Of a stretch of 35,026 nucleotides of DNA, positions 1-9,509 are shown in pieces. Where the stretch lies: contig NZ_JYNH01000036.1 in NCBI RefSeq assembly GCF_000960765.1, positions 1 to 35,026 of the forward strand. Direction: 5' to 3'. The stretch is from Desulfosporosinus sp. I2. GTDB lineage: Bacteria; Bacillota; Desulfitobacteriia; Desulfitobacteriales; Desulfitobacteriaceae. Positions within the stretch are counted from its first letter, which is position 1. The number at the start of each line of letters is the position of its first letter. The translations under genes and the position numbers were made by a program. The notes beneath the pieces were generated by a model. That model was not told where the DNA came from, ran no database searches, and saw nothing but the letters and a program-made list of their open reading frames with translations.

Positions 1-3000
1 GTCATATTTAAATGGCGTAGTTCCATTTTACTGTGGGTCCAAGCTAGCTCAAACGCACGATTCACGGAGAGGGGATTTCGGTACTTTTCGGCAATGCGAA
101 TTATGTCCTGACGGCTCTCTGCATATCCGACCGAAAATGAAACCCTTGCTGTCTGGCCAGGACCTATTCTTACTCTCTGACGCAAGCTCATCATCGGATC
201 CAAAACCGCTCCTACCGTATTGGACAAAGGGTGATTAGCATCCAATGCTTGAGGGTTCTTAAGGTCTCTTCCCCGTCCAATAAAACGCGCACGGTCTGTT
301 TCGTATTGAAGGGATCCGACCTTTTCTCCTTCCGTCGCGACCGTATGCATCAGCCATAAACTAGCTTGATTTTCACTTCGTGGTCTTCTTGATGCTAGTA
401 ATGAATCGTGCAGATATTCAGTCTCAATAAAAAGATTACCAAACGCAGGATGTGCCAAATCTTCGCTAGGCCTTGCCAAAACCACCTCAAAATAGCTCGT
501 AACTTCAACGATTCTTTCATATTTGCTGTGATTTGTCAGTGAGATTCGTCGCATTTCTGCTTGATCTTCAGGGGAAACAACGATTTCCGTATGGGTTGTA
601 ATGTTACCATCCTTGCGGCAGAACTCGACCTGATCAGGTGCATAGGTCACCTTGTATTCTTCGCCAGAATTTCGGCAAGGTTGATAAGCCGCAGACCATA
701 CCTCACCCGAATTTAAGTTTTGAACATAGAAAAACATTCCCCAAGCATCCCGAGTAACATCCTCTCTCCAACGAGAAAGACAAATATTATTGTATCGACT
801 AAAACCTGCCCCGGAATTTGTCATCATCACAGAATACTGACCATTCGAAATACAGTGAGTGATAGGAATCGGACTATTGACCGTTTCTAAGAGTATAAAC
901 TGATTTTTTTCCAAATCAGGTCCTGTTGTTTCACGATTCCTCAGAGTATGTTCATTTTCTGGTTGTGGAATTATGAGAGCAGATTCCGGAATACATTCTT
1001 GCAATAAAAGCTCTGTCGCTTGAATCAAAGCTTGATTATGCAGGCGTTGCTGCATGACACTTTCATGCAACACATTGTCGAGTGATAATAAACTCATGCC
1101 TTGATGATGGGCCATAAAACTCTGGACTAACTTAAAAGAACGCCCAACTGGAACCCGTTCACTCGTATAATCAATCGCCTCATACAGACCATAGCGTCCG
1201 CCAAAACCTTTATGATCCATATCGGTAATATTCAACAAAGCTTCACGCGGTGCAACCATCAATGCCAAAAAACTTGCATAAGGCGCGATGACAAGATCCT
1301 GAATCAATCCTCGTTTTAGACCCAAGCCCGGAACTCCGAAGGCTTTATATTGGTAATTAAGTTGAGGATCAAAGGCATGAAATCCCGACTCTGAAATACC
1401 CCAGGGAATATTATGCTTCATGCCATACTTCCTTTGTACAGCCACAACAGAATGATAAGTTTCATCCAGTAATGTCCCCTCATAATTTTGCATGACCAAC
1501 AATGGCATTAAGAATTCAAACATGGTCCCGCTCCAGGAAACTAAACTTCGTTCCCCTAAGGCCACGGTTAATGAACGGCCCAACTTGAACCAATGACTAT
1601 GCGGAACATCCCCTTTAGCTATGGCAAGGAAGCTGGCTTGACGGGCCTCTGAGGCCAATAAATCGTAATAAGATTTATCAAGCATACTTTCCGAAATCCG
1701 ATACCCGATTGAAAAGAGTTGACGAGTCTCGTCATACAAAGGCTTAAAGTCTGTCGCAACGATAATTGCCTCAAGCCGCCGTTGAAGTTGCTCTGACCTT
1801 TGAGCATAGTCCTGAATCGTTCGGAGTACGCGTTGGATCGTTTCTTTTCCTTCTTGAGAAACTATATTTTCGTTTAGAATACTTTTATAATAATTGGCTA
1901 GTTCAGTTCTAGTTGAATTCTCTAATGACAGTTCGTTCAGATTTGTTAAAGTCCCAAAATCAATATTAGCAAGGCTACTTGGGTAGATTGCTTCCGTCTC
2001 TTGACGAAAGGTGCGAACCATTGAATCCATTCGTATTGCCCAATATTCACTCTCTTTGGGTAACTCTTTTGAAAATAGCTCTGGCCACAAAGATAGTAGG
2101 TTCCTCCAATTAGGTAGACTCCACCCCTCATTGGTGACTAGATAATTAAGCGCCTTCTCAAAGGCCTCAAGTTCAGGATAAACTTCCTTATTTAAATCTT
2201 CAATTAATAAATCAAACGTATCCTTTAGACCACTGACGAAACTTGGATCTATCAAGGGTTTTTCTAAGATGTCCATAAGTCCTGATTTTAAGGTTAAAAG
2301 ATAGAGCACAAAATTTCCACTATCAACCGTAGAAACATAACGAGGCTCTAAAGGCACTAGACTTTGAGTGCTATACCAATTGTATAAATGCCCTTGCCAG
2401 TACTCTAAGCTCTCAATTGTATCAAACGTATGCTCAATATTCTCCAGCACCTTGCTTAACGGGATGTAGCCAAAATCCCTAGCGGCTAAATTGCCTAACA
2501 AAGCGAGCCCAATATTAGTAGGTGAGGTTCGATGGGCAACCCCATTGGGTGGGTCAATTTGAACATTGTCCGGTGGGAGCCAGTGATCCTCACAACAAAC
2601 ATACTCTTCAAAAAAAGCCCAAATTTTTCTACTCCACCGACGTAACTCAAGTTTTTCAAAAGCCGTGAGTTTATCCTTCTTATGCTGGATTGGAAGACTG
2701 ACCTTAAAGGCAATCCAAAGGGATAGAATCCAAATTACCCCAACTGGAATAAAGCGTCCAAACTTTGTAGGAAAATTTGAAGCAATGGTTACACCGGCAA
2801 ATATAACAAAGAGCAAAACCTGCCACATTGATGAAAGGACCGTTCTACTGTTGACTTCTAAGCGTTTCTCAGTATCAGCAGCTGTTTCCCATTCTAACAA
2901 ATATTTATGCGAAACAAATTGTCGATACAGGCTGCGAGTAATGGCATCTAACAAGATATAGGCTTGATACGGAAGAAATACAAACTGTAGTAAAAGCTGA

Positions 3001-5582
3001 GTTAGCATGGTTATGATATCATGACTCATATTTCCTCTTTCAGCGGGTTTGAGTAAAAGCCGACTGAAAATGTAAAAAACCATTGGCCAAATTAAGCTTA
3101 AAGAAATTAGGCCTACCCAAACTAAAGGATCACCAGAAAAAACAGTGAACCCAAAGATAAGCAAAAATAACTGCACTGGAGCTTCAATACTTCTCCGCAA
3201 ATTATCGAAAATCTTCCAACGCGAAACAAACGGAATGGGCTTGAACAACCATGGGAGTAGTTGCCAATCCCCTCTGACCCAGCGATGTTGACGACGAAGA
3301 TATGAAAAGTAATTGGCTGGATATCCATCGACTAATTCTATATCTGTCACGAGCCCAGTTCTGGCATACAATCCCTCAATCAAATCATGGCTGAGAATGG
3401 TATTCTCCGGAAAGGCCTTATTCGTCACCTGATGGAACACCTGAACATCATAGATTCCTTTGCCAGTATAAATTCCTTCCCCAAACAAATCTTGATAAAC
3501 GTCCGAGACAGCCGTAGTGTATGGATCAATTCCTACTCTACCCGAAAAAATCCGAGAGAATTTTGAAGCACCTGCACACAAAATAGAAACTCCCACGCGC
3601 GGTTGCAGAATTCCATAGCCTTTAACCACCCTTGTTCCATCCTCACTGAGGATAGGCGCGTGCAAAGGATGAGCAATTGTGCCAATTAATCGTTTAGCCG
3701 TGCCACGCGGTAATTGGGTATCCGCATCTAAAGTAATGACATAACGAAAGGTTGGCAGAACTGATAGATCACCAATTTGAATATAGTAACTCGTTTCCCC
3801 CTCCTGACGCAAGAGACAGTTAAACTCAGCAAGTTTTCCTCGTTTTCTCTCCCATCCCATCCACACGACTTCAGTGTGATTAAAAATTCTCTTTCGATGA
3901 AAGAAGAAGAATCTACTTGAATCATATTTTTTGTTTAAACTTTGGATTCCTGCCGTTGCCGAAGTGATAATTTCAGTGTCCCCTAAAACGTTTTCTGATT
4001 GTGCATCCGCAAAGTCACCCAGTAACGCAAAATATAAATTGTCATCTCGGTTAGCAAGATAATAGACTTCAATTTGACTGATAAGTTCATTAACCCTATC
4101 AATACTAGTCAGAAGGGTTGGAACAGCGACTATGGTTCGTAATGGATCGGGAATCCCTTCTCTCAACTCCAATTTAGGCAAAAAGGTTGGCTGAAAAACA
4201 TTTGAAGCAACCCAATTCAAAAATGGAATCATCAAACTACTAGCCCAAATTATAACTCCTAACCACACGACAACAGAAATTAAAGAAAATGGATGACTCT
4301 GCAGAGTATATGAAATAGTCAGAACGCTAAGCGTTGCAATCCCAATCAGCAAGCTACCAAAGTAGTAATGAACGGGCTTTCTTTGAATGGCTCGACGAAT
4401 CTCACTCCAAATATTCCGTGGTTTTCTAAAGTCTTGTTCTAATTCAAGTTCGAGAGTTTCTCTTCCTGCCCCCATTAGATAATACCCTACATGCGAGGAT
4501 ATTATATCCCCTGACTGATGTGCCTTTTGCGCTCCTGATAGTACCTTGCGAGCAACAACTAGTTCAGAAACTTTAAAGCGTCTAGCGATTTTTTCTACCT
4601 GATGGCGATAGGTGTCTCTAGATTGAAAATCCAGTTCGCCATAAACCCTACTGGGATCCTTTTGAAAAACCCGCTCCACTAAGCTGACCTCTTCAAAAAA
4701 GCGAGGCCAATCTTCCGCAGTCATAAAATGTATACTTAAAATTGCATGACCCATTGACACCTGATACATCGTCTGTCGTTGACGCTCAAGTTTGGCTAAC
4801 TCTTCGATTGTTGTATCTTGCTTAGCAACTACCCGGTCGACCCAGTGCAAAAGTGGAGCAACATCTACTCCAAGATCACGAATACGTTTTAGGATCTGTT
4901 CTGCATACGCTGAGGAATAATCCTCTTGAGGATCTAGGGATTGCAACAATTCTTCCCACTCTGCCGGAAGATGTTCTGATTCCAAAAGAGGTAAGACCCA
5001 TCGATCCGCAGCTTCTCTTTCCCCTTGGGTAAACAGGATCAGTTCCGTTAACCTTCGAATGTTTTCCAGAAGAATGATCCTCAACATAATAGGAATCGAC
5101 CATAATTCTCCGCTCGATAAAGGTACTTGAACCTGATAAGCGTTGATAAACCCTTTGAGGGTGTCAATTCGCAATTGACTATCCGTATGCTCAATGAGTT
5201 CAACTAATAAACCGTAAATTCGAGGATATCCTTGAAAATCCCCACTGGAAATTCTCGGTAATTGACGCTCAAATTTATTGGGTAGACTGCTTTGAATCTC
5301 TTCTCTCAGGTCTTTTAGACTATAATAATTATCAAGTAACCAATCTGTGGCAGGTACAACATCTTGAGTTCGTGCTGAGTATTCCGTGATTTCTCGATAA
5401 GCCTGCTCTAAGAACTTCATATTTTGTTTAACCCTAGGCAATAAGGTTCGTTTTTGGAAGCTGGATCCTTGGTTGGCATTGAGTCGAGCAATCTCCTCAG
5501 CGTGACTAAGTAAATCGTCCCAATTTAAAACAATATCTTTATAGGGTTTATCCTTCGTCATGGATCGCGTAAAAAACTTCAT
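1..5582 (-). CDS. Cyclic beta-glucan synthase-like GT84/GH94 protein, 3' part missing (left window edge)
   Basis: Reading frame open from an ATG at 5582 to the left edge (about 1860 residues seen; NdvB-type proteins are about 2800). An N-terminal region of about 400 residues is followed by two membrane segments (about 402-425 and 435-460). A glycosyltransferase domain follows with D-A-D-T-Q-L-P at 619, H-D-L-I-E-G at 732 and RQHRWVRGDWQ near 770. More membrane segments lie at about 800-960. A glucoamylase-like domain spans about 1310-1495 (SWSGTMFEFLMPLL, FMAHHQGMSLLSL), then the start of a GH94 beta-sandwich. The family makes beta-1,2-glucan at the inner membrane from UDP-glucose and trims it with the phosphorylase-like GH94 part; the GH94 catalytic part would lie outside the window. 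GGAG lies about 9 bases before the ATG. Family assignment is strong; linkage and cyclisation in this host are inference. Confidence 0.9.
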   Translation of the reverse strand, partial: MKFFTRSMTKDKPYKDIVLNWDDLLSHAEEIARLNANQGSSFQKRTLLPRVKQNMKFLEQAYREITEYSARTQDVVPATDWLLDNYYSLKDLREEIQSSLPNKFERQLPRISSGDFQGYPRIYGLLVELIEHTDSQLRIDTLKGFINAYQVQVPLSSGELWSIPIMLRIILLENIRRLTELILFTQGEREAADRWVLPLLESEHLPAEWEELLQSLDPQEDYSSAYAEQILKRIRDLGVDVAPLLHWVDRVVAKQDTTIEELAKLERQRQTMYQVSMGHAILSIHFMTAEDWPRFFEEVSLVERVFQKDPSRVYGELDFQSRDTYRHQVEKIARRFKVSELVVARKVLSGAQKAHQSGDIISSHVGYYLMGAGRETLELELEQDFRKPRNIWSEIRRAIQRKPVHYYFGSLLIGIATLSVLTISYTLQSHPFSLISVVVWLGVIIWASSLMIPFLNWVASNVFQPTFLPKLELREGIPDPLRTIVAVPTLLTSIDRVNELISQIEVYYLANRDDNLYFALLGDFADAQSENVLGDTEIITSATAGIQSLNKKYDSSRFFFFHRKRIFNHTEVVWMGWERKRGKLAEFNCLLRQEGETSYYIQIGDLSVLPTFRYVITLDADTQLPRGTAKRLIGTIAHPLHAPILSEDGTRVVKGYGILQPRVGVSILCAGASKFSRIFSGRVGIDPYTTAVSDVYQDLFGEGIYTGKGIYDVQVFHQVTNKAFPENTILSHDLIEGLYARTGLVTDIELVDGYPANYFSYLRRQHRWVRGDWQLLPWLFKPIPFVSRWKIFDNLRRSIEAPVQLFLLIFGFTVFSGDPLVWVGLISLSLIWPMVFYIFSRLLLKPAERGNMSHDIITMLTQLLLQFVFLPYQAYILLDAITRSLYRQFVSHKYLLEWETAADTEKRLEVNSRTVLSSMWQVLLFVIFAGVTIASNFPTKFGRFIPVGVIWILSLWIAFKVSLPIQHKKDKLTAFEKLELRRWSRKIWAFFEEYVCCEDHWLPPDNVQIDPPNGVAHRTSPTNIGLALLGNLAARDFGYIPLSKVLENIEHTFDTIESLEYWQGHLYNWYSTQSLVPLEPRYVSTVDSGNFVLYLLTLKSGLMDILEKPLIDPSFVSGLKDTFDLLIEDLNKEVYPELEAFEKALNYLVTNEGWSLPNWRNLLSLWPELFSKELPKESEYWAIRMDSMVRTFRQETEAIYPSSLANIDFGTLTNLNELSLENSTRTELANYYKSILNENIVSQEGKETIQRVLRTIQDYAQRSEQLQRRLEAIIVATDFKPLYDETRQLFSIGYRISESMLDKSYYDLLASEARQASFLAIAKGDVPHSHWFKLGRSLTVALGERSLVSWSGTMFEFLMPLLVMQNYEGTLLDETYHSVVAVQRKYGMKHNIPWGISESGFHAFDPQLNYQYKAFGVPGLGLKRGLIQDLVIAPYASFLALMVAPREALLNITDMDHKGFGGRYGLYEAIDYTSERVPVGRSFKLVQSFMAHHQGMSLLSLDNVLHESVMQQRLHNQALIQATELLLQECIPESALIIPQPENEHTLRNRETTGPDLEKNQFILLETVNSPIPITHCISNGQYSVMMTNSGAGFSRYNNICLSRWREDVTRDAWGMFFYVQNLNSGEVWSAAYQPCRNSGEEYKVTYAPDQVEFCRKDGNITTHTEIVVSPEDQAEMRRISLTNHSKYERIVEVTSYFEVVLARPSEDLAHPAFGNLFIETEYLHDSLLASRRPRSENQASLWLMHTVATEGEKVGSLQYETDRARFIGRGRDLKNPQALDANHPLSNTVGAVLDPMMSLRQRVRIGPGQTARVSFSVGYAESRQDIIRIAEKYRNPLSVNRAFELAWTHSKMELRHLNM

Positions 5583-5667
5583 TCTTCGTCTCCGTCTATT
5601 TTTTTACATCATTTATGCATTATTCCCATTTCCCCTCACTTAATTCATAATGCAGTAACACCCCAAG

Positions 5668-5798
5668 CTCGAGGCGCGAAGTTCGAGGTTCGAAGTTCGA
5701 AGGTTAAATATAAATATCAAAAAACACTCTAACCAATTCATCATGGTTAGAGTGTAATGTGAACTCGATGTTCGATGTTCGAGGCTCGAAAGTTAAAT
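5668..5798. repeat. GTTCGA-rich degenerate short repeats flanking a terminator
   Basis: Two tracts (5668-5709 and 5764-5798) consist of tandem variants of GTTCGA/GCTCGA and both end in a shared CTCGAAAGTTAAAT-like tail (first copy TTCGAAGGTTAAAT). They sit on either side of the ftsK terminator hairpin in the 240-base gap between ftsK and the glucan synthase gene. No gene is visible in this gap. Function unknown. Confidence 0.6.
5719..5755 (-). terminator. Rho-independent terminator of ftsK
   Basis: Perfect 11-bp stem (ACACTCTAACC at 5724-5734 with its complement at 5745-5755), 10-base loop, followed on the minus strand by six T residues. It lies about 70 bases after the ftsK stop codon. Confidence 0.85.
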
Positions 5799-5822
5799 CG
5801 TTTCTCGCCTCGCGCATCTCTA

Positions 5823-7823
5823 TCATCCAAACCGTTCATTAAATTCTTCTAAGGTTAAGAGTACTTGACGTGGCTTACTTCCTTCGTACCCTCCGACGAC
5901 GCCTTGTTCCTCAAGCATATCCATGAGCCGCGCTGCTCTTGTATAGCCTAATTTCAAACGCCGCTGGAGAAAGGATACCGACGCCATACCTGTGCGAATA
6001 AAAAGCTGTCCTGCATCGATAAATACTGCATCATCAGGACCATGACTGTCTTCACTTTTAGAGGTTGTTTCTTCGAAAAGCCGCTCAGGATCCAGATACT
6101 CTGGTTTTCCCAAACCTTTCCAATGCCTAATCACTCGTTGTACTTCGTCATCCGTAACTAAACAGCCTTGTACCCTCAGCGCTTTATTTACACCCAGTGG
6201 CGAATAAAGCATGTCTCCTCGTCCGAGAAGTTTCTCAGCGCCAGTTGCGTCAAGGATCGTACGAGAATCGATTTGAGACGAAACAGCAAAGGAAATTCGG
6301 CTGGGAATATTAGCTTTAATCACTCCAGTAATAACATCGACAGAAGGGCGTTGCGTCGCAATGACCAAATGAATTCCAGCGGCCCGAGCCATTTGTGCTA
6401 AACGGCAAATAGCTTCTTCAACTTCACCAGGGGCAACCATCATTAAATCAGCTAACTCATCAATGATCACCACAATCAATGGCAAGGCAGGGGTATGTCT
6501 GATAGTTTCTCCTTTTACCTGATTATATCGTTCGATATCACGAACACCCGCAGCAGCAAAAAGTTCATACCTATTCTCCATCTCTTTAACAATCCATCTT
6601 AATGCGCTGGCGGCTTTCTTAGGATCGGTGACAACCGGAGCCAAAAGATGAGGAATACCATTATATTGACTAAGTTCCACCATTTTCGGATCAACCAGTA
6701 GGAACTTCACCTCGTCGGGAGTCGCATTATAGAGAATAGAATTGATAATGGTGGTAATGCATACACTTTTCCCTGCCCCGGTCGCTCCTGCGACAAGCAG
6801 ATGCGGCATTTTTACGAGATCCGCAATGATCGGTTGATCCGCGATATCTTTACCTAAAGCAACTTTTAGCTTGGAAGGATATTGTTTAAAACTCGCTGTC
6901 TCTAGCACCTCACGAAAGGGGACGGCACGCGCCTGTTTATTGGGGACTTCAATCCCGATAGCCGCTTTACCGGGAATCGGTGCCTCAATACGAACATCCC
7001 GAGCAGCAAGCCCTAACGCAATATCATCTGAGAGATTAACAATTTTACTAATTTTCACACCAGGTGCAGGTGCTAATTCATAACGAGTGATAACGGGGCC
7101 TCGCGTTACCCTAATCACTTTGGCCTTCACTCCAAAATCCAGGAGAACCTTCTCAAGCTGTTTAGGGGTTTCCAAATCTTGAATGATTTCGCGCTGGATC
7201 ATAGAATCCAATAAATTAACATCGGGGAACTTCCAGTGATCGATCCTCTCGACTTTCTCTTCATCCTTCAGAGCTTCAGTACCCTTATCTTTATTGATTA
7301 TTACCTGCTCAACTAGCTGAGCTACCTGCCCAGCATAAGCAGGATTTATAACTGTCTCGATTTCTAACTGTTCTTTAATTAAGTCAGTAACCAATGGAGG
7401 TTCATCTAACTGAATTGAGGATTCGGCACTTTGGGGCATCTGCTCCATCTCATCGAACGCCTGATTCACTTCCCCTAAGTTCTCCTCATCGTCCATAAAT
7501 TCTTCTTGTTCTAAAGTTTCTTCAACTGTTTTATATCGAGAGAGAAATTCTGTTTGCTCTCTTTGAGACTTAAAAATCGTTGAAAGATCCGACTGTTTCT
7601 CAATAGGTTCATTTCCCAATCCCTTTGCAACATAACCGTGTTGGGTTGATCGTCCCGACCGTTCCTCTAGGTCTACTTCCTCGATATAATCATCAAGCCC
7701 TTTTAAGCTTTTCATTTTAGAGGGTCCCTTCGGGAAAATTGACTCACCTGTTCCAAAATATGAAGGGAAGTCCTTGCCGAATTCCTCCATTTCCTCTGCT
7801 TTCTGGGGATCTACGTCCTTCAT
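5823..7823 (-). CDS. ftsK: DNA translocase FtsK/SpoIIIE, linker, motor and gamma domains
   Basis: Pumps double-stranded DNA during chromosome segregation at division or sporulation septa. About 190 N-terminal residues are an acidic, low-complexity linker. The RecA-like motor follows, with Walker A GATGAGKS near residue 343 and a Walker B stretch ending IIDELADLM near 455. The C-terminal winged-helix gamma domain (about 605-660) contains FLQRRLKLGYTRAARLM and normally reads KOPS/SRS sequences. No membrane segment is present in this 666-residue frame. The membrane part is the separate frame immediately upstream (stop at 7826), two bases away and offset by one frame. Together they would make about 805 residues, normal for FtsK/SpoIIIE. 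Either two chains arise by coupled re-initiation, or the gene carries a one-base indel. No strong ribosome binding site precedes this ATG. Confidence 0.9.
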   Translation of the reverse strand: MKDVDPQKAEEMEEFGKDFPSYFGTGESIFPKGPSKMKSLKGLDDYIEEVDLEERSGRSTQHGYVAKGLGNEPIEKQSDLSTIFKSQREQTEFLSRYKTVEETLEQEEFMDDEENLGEVNQAFDEMEQMPQSAESSIQLDEPPLVTDLIKEQLEIETVINPAYAGQVAQLVEQVIINKDKGTEALKDEEKVERIDHWKFPDVNLLDSMIQREIIQDLETPKQLEKVLLDFGVKAKVIRVTRGPVITRYELAPAPGVKISKIVNLSDDIALGLAARDVRIEAPIPGKAAIGIEVPNKQARAVPFREVLETASFKQYPSKLKVALGKDIADQPIIADLVKMPHLLVAGATGAGKSVCITTIINSILYNATPDEVKFLLVDPKMVELSQYNGIPHLLAPVVTDPKKAASALRWIVKEMENRYELFAAAGVRDIERYNQVKGETIRHTPALPLIVVIIDELADLMMVAPGEVEEAICRLAQMARAAGIHLVIATQRPSVDVITGVIKANIPSRISFAVSSQIDSRTILDATGAEKLLGRGDMLYSPLGVNKALRVQGCLVTDDEVQRVIRHWKGLGKPEYLDPERLFEETTSKSEDSHGPDDAVFIDAGQLFIRTGMASVSFLQRRLKLGYTRAARLMDMLEEQGVVGGYEGSKPRQVLLTLEEFNERFG

Positions 7824-7825
7824 TT

Positions 7826-8239
7826 CTACCCATTCAGGGATGAAAAATATTGATTAAACCCCTTTAAACTGACTAATTTCCCCGCTGGCAAATCGATACC
7901 CTTAGTTTGTTGAGCTTGAGCAGATTTTTGACCCACACTCTGAATCATTCTATGTTTGGACTCTTTCGAACTTCCTGCTATAGAAATTTTTTCTTTGAAA
8001 GGGTTAGACCCTCCGGAAGTTGATGTCTCTGAAAAAATCCAGAGCAGGATTGCCGCGACAAAACAAATCAAAGGGCCTGCCCAAGTAAAACTTCCCATCA
8101 GGATTGTAAATAAGGAATGCACTTGTTTTCCAATCGCAAAACCAAAAGCACCTAGTAAACCTGCGATTGAAACCATAAGTAGTATGGCACTTAATACTTT
8201 AAGCCAAAAAGCATATGTAATTTTCTTCTTTTTCGACAC
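7826..8239 (-). CDS. N-terminal membrane part of split FtsK/SpoIIIE
   Basis: 137 residues from a GTG start, with GGAGGTGG 6 bases upstream. A lysine-rich N-terminus is followed by two hydrophobic segments (about 12-33 and 40-68), then a polar tail. FtsK proteins carry such a membrane module before the linker and motor. Here it ends at TAG (7826-7828), two bases before the ATG of the motor gene in another frame. In the motor frame the upstream reading is open back to a stop at 7854-7856. Adding one T to the five-T run near 7843-7847 would join the two frames through a QYFFIPEWVEM junction. The identification rests on position and topology rather than on a diagnostic motif. It could be a true separate subunit. 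Confidence 0.7.
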   Translation of the reverse strand: MSKKKKITYAFWLKVLSAILLMVSIAGLLGAFGFAIGKQVHSLFTILMGSFTWAGPLICFVAAILLWIFSETSTSGGSNPFKEKISIAGSSKESKHRMIQSVGQKSAQAQQTKGIDLPAGKLVSLKGFNQYFSSLNG

Positions 8240-8266
8240 ACTTATCCACCTCCACGCTTCTTATTC

Positions 8267-8296
8267 ATTATGGTAGATGAGCTATAAGAATGTCAA
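8267..8296 (-). promoter_or_regulatory. Sigma-A type promoter for the ftsK gene pair
   Basis: On the minus strand TTGACA (8291-8296), 18-base spacer, CATAAT (8267-8272), about 30 bases upstream of the GTG start at 8239. Confidence 0.6.
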
Positions 8297-8310
8297 AAGT
8301 TTTTTTTTAC

Positions 8311-8345
8311 AAAAAACCCCTAACCGGCTAAGGTAATAGGGGTTT
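8311..8345 (-). terminator. Rho-independent terminator after the metal-dependent hydrolase gene
   Basis: Stem AAACCCCT (8314-8321) with AGGGGTTT (8338-8345). On the minus strand it is followed by TTTTTT, a few bases after the stop at 8350. Confidence 0.85.
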
Positions 8346-8349
8346 GGAA

Positions 8350-9306
8350 TTAATAACCTAATAAGACACCCTCTTGATTTGGTAAAGGGTTAAATATCTC
8401 TTGCGAAATTTCACCTTCCGCATTCAAGAAGACGTGCCCAGTATAAATAAAGCCACCTTTGGACCAATATCGCAAGTCTAAAAATTCGACCTTACATTCT
8501 GTGTTACTTGAGTGATCAATAACATGATAATAAGGTGTGAATTGATTAAATATTTCAGCTAGATTCCCTTCAAGAGCATTGGAAACTAACGGGTTATCCC
8601 CATCGAATTTTGGTAAGACTCGACAGATCGAAGGAACCTTATTGCGGATAATGCCAAAACGAACATTATCTCCTTTAAAAAGAATAAAGTTCCAAGTAAA
8701 AGGATGATACATTGCAGGTAGGACTTTAACCTGATTAAAATCATTCAAACGATATATCTCCATTAAACTTTTACGTGTTTTCAGTCTTCCGAAGTGGCGG
8801 TAACCAAGGTATATTCCACTCAACGTAAACGCAGCCAAAGATGAGATTGACGCATAGTACGGGGCCTTTAGAGAAATGAATAAAGACACAAGCAAAGAAC
8901 ACAGGACGATGGGATCTGTCAACATAATCATGTCTAGGGTAATTTTTTTACGGGAAAAAGGCCAGAATAGCTCTGCTCCATAAGAATTTAATAAATCCAT
9001 GACGCTATGAGACACCGTCCCAGCAAGTGTCCAAAAGAAAACAGTCGCCCATGAGCTAGTTGGAAAAACGAGATACAGAACTGTGCTTAGCCCTAGCGCC
9101 ATAGCACTTAATGCAATTAGAGAATGACTAGCACCACGATGTTTCAATAAATAATTCAAACGACCTTTTACATGAGTAATAATATCTAGATCGGGCAGCA
9201 TAGCCCCTAAGGTACACCCTAGAATAATGGGATCATTCAGTTGGATTGTGTGGCCGGAAAGAGTACTTAGCGCAATTCCTATTAAGCCGTGTGTTATTGG
9301 ATCCAG
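8350..9306 (-). CDS. Membrane-bound metal-dependent hydrolase, YdjM/YbcI (LexA-binding inner membrane) family, CTG start
   Basis: An integral membrane protein of about 318 residues. The N-terminus reads D-P-I-T-H-G, then M-L-P-D-L-D-I-I-T, K-H-R-G-A-S-H-S and S-H-S-V-M-D-L-L-N-S-Y-G: the His/Asp pattern of family PF04307, which has several membrane helices. The remaining C-terminal half is a soluble, strand-rich tail of unknown role. The first ATG (9201) would cut off the conserved D-P-I-T-H-G block. The frame stays open upstream to a CTG at 9306-9304, with AGGAGG nine bases before it, so CTG is the best-supported start. No ATG, GTG or TTG lies between them in frame. The substrate is unknown for the family; hydrolase activity is inferred from the metal-ligand pattern. 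Confidence 0.8.
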   Translation of the reverse strand: MDPITHGLIGIALSTLSGHTIQLNDPIILGCTLGAMLPDLDIITHVKGRLNYLLKHRGASHSLIALSAMALGLSTVLYLVFPTSSWATVFFWTLAGTVSHSVMDLLNSYGAELFWPFSRKKITLDMIMLTDPIVLCSLLVSLFISLKAPYYASISSLAAFTLSGIYLGYRHFGRLKTRKSLMEIYRLNDFNQVKVLPAMYHPFTWNFILFKGDNVRFGIIRNKVPSICRVLPKFDGDNPLVSNALEGNLAEIFNQFTPYYHVIDHSSNTECKVEFLDLRYWSKGGFIYTGHVFLNAEGEISQEIFNPLPNQEGVLLGY

Positions 9307-9452
9307 GATTGACCACCTCCTATTGAATTACATCCCTTAAATTCTTTACAACAAATCTTATTATATCACGTGAAGTCTCCAATAGACTATTTATTTACTT
9401 TCCTATTTTATCCATATATTCTAGCTTGCTTTTTATAACTTTTGTAAAGGAG

Positions 9453-9492
9453 AAGACCAAAAACCTAGTTTTGACGATAGGTTTTTGGTCTT
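9453..9492. terminator. Long hairpin, likely terminator after the BON gene
   Basis: 15-bp perfect stem (9453-9467 with 9478-9492), 10-base loop, 18 bases after the BON gene stop. No good T tract follows on either strand, so efficiency is uncertain. Confidence 0.6.
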
Positions 9493-9509
9493 AAAAGTTG
9501 ACGTTTGCC

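Noticed and set aside
7835-7860. Programmed -1 frameshift site joining the two ftsK frames
   Set aside because: The required shift direction fits, but the site U-UUU-UCA is not a canonical X-XXY-YYZ heptamer, and five T residues are short for transcriptional slippage. Kept only as one option under the split-gene finding.
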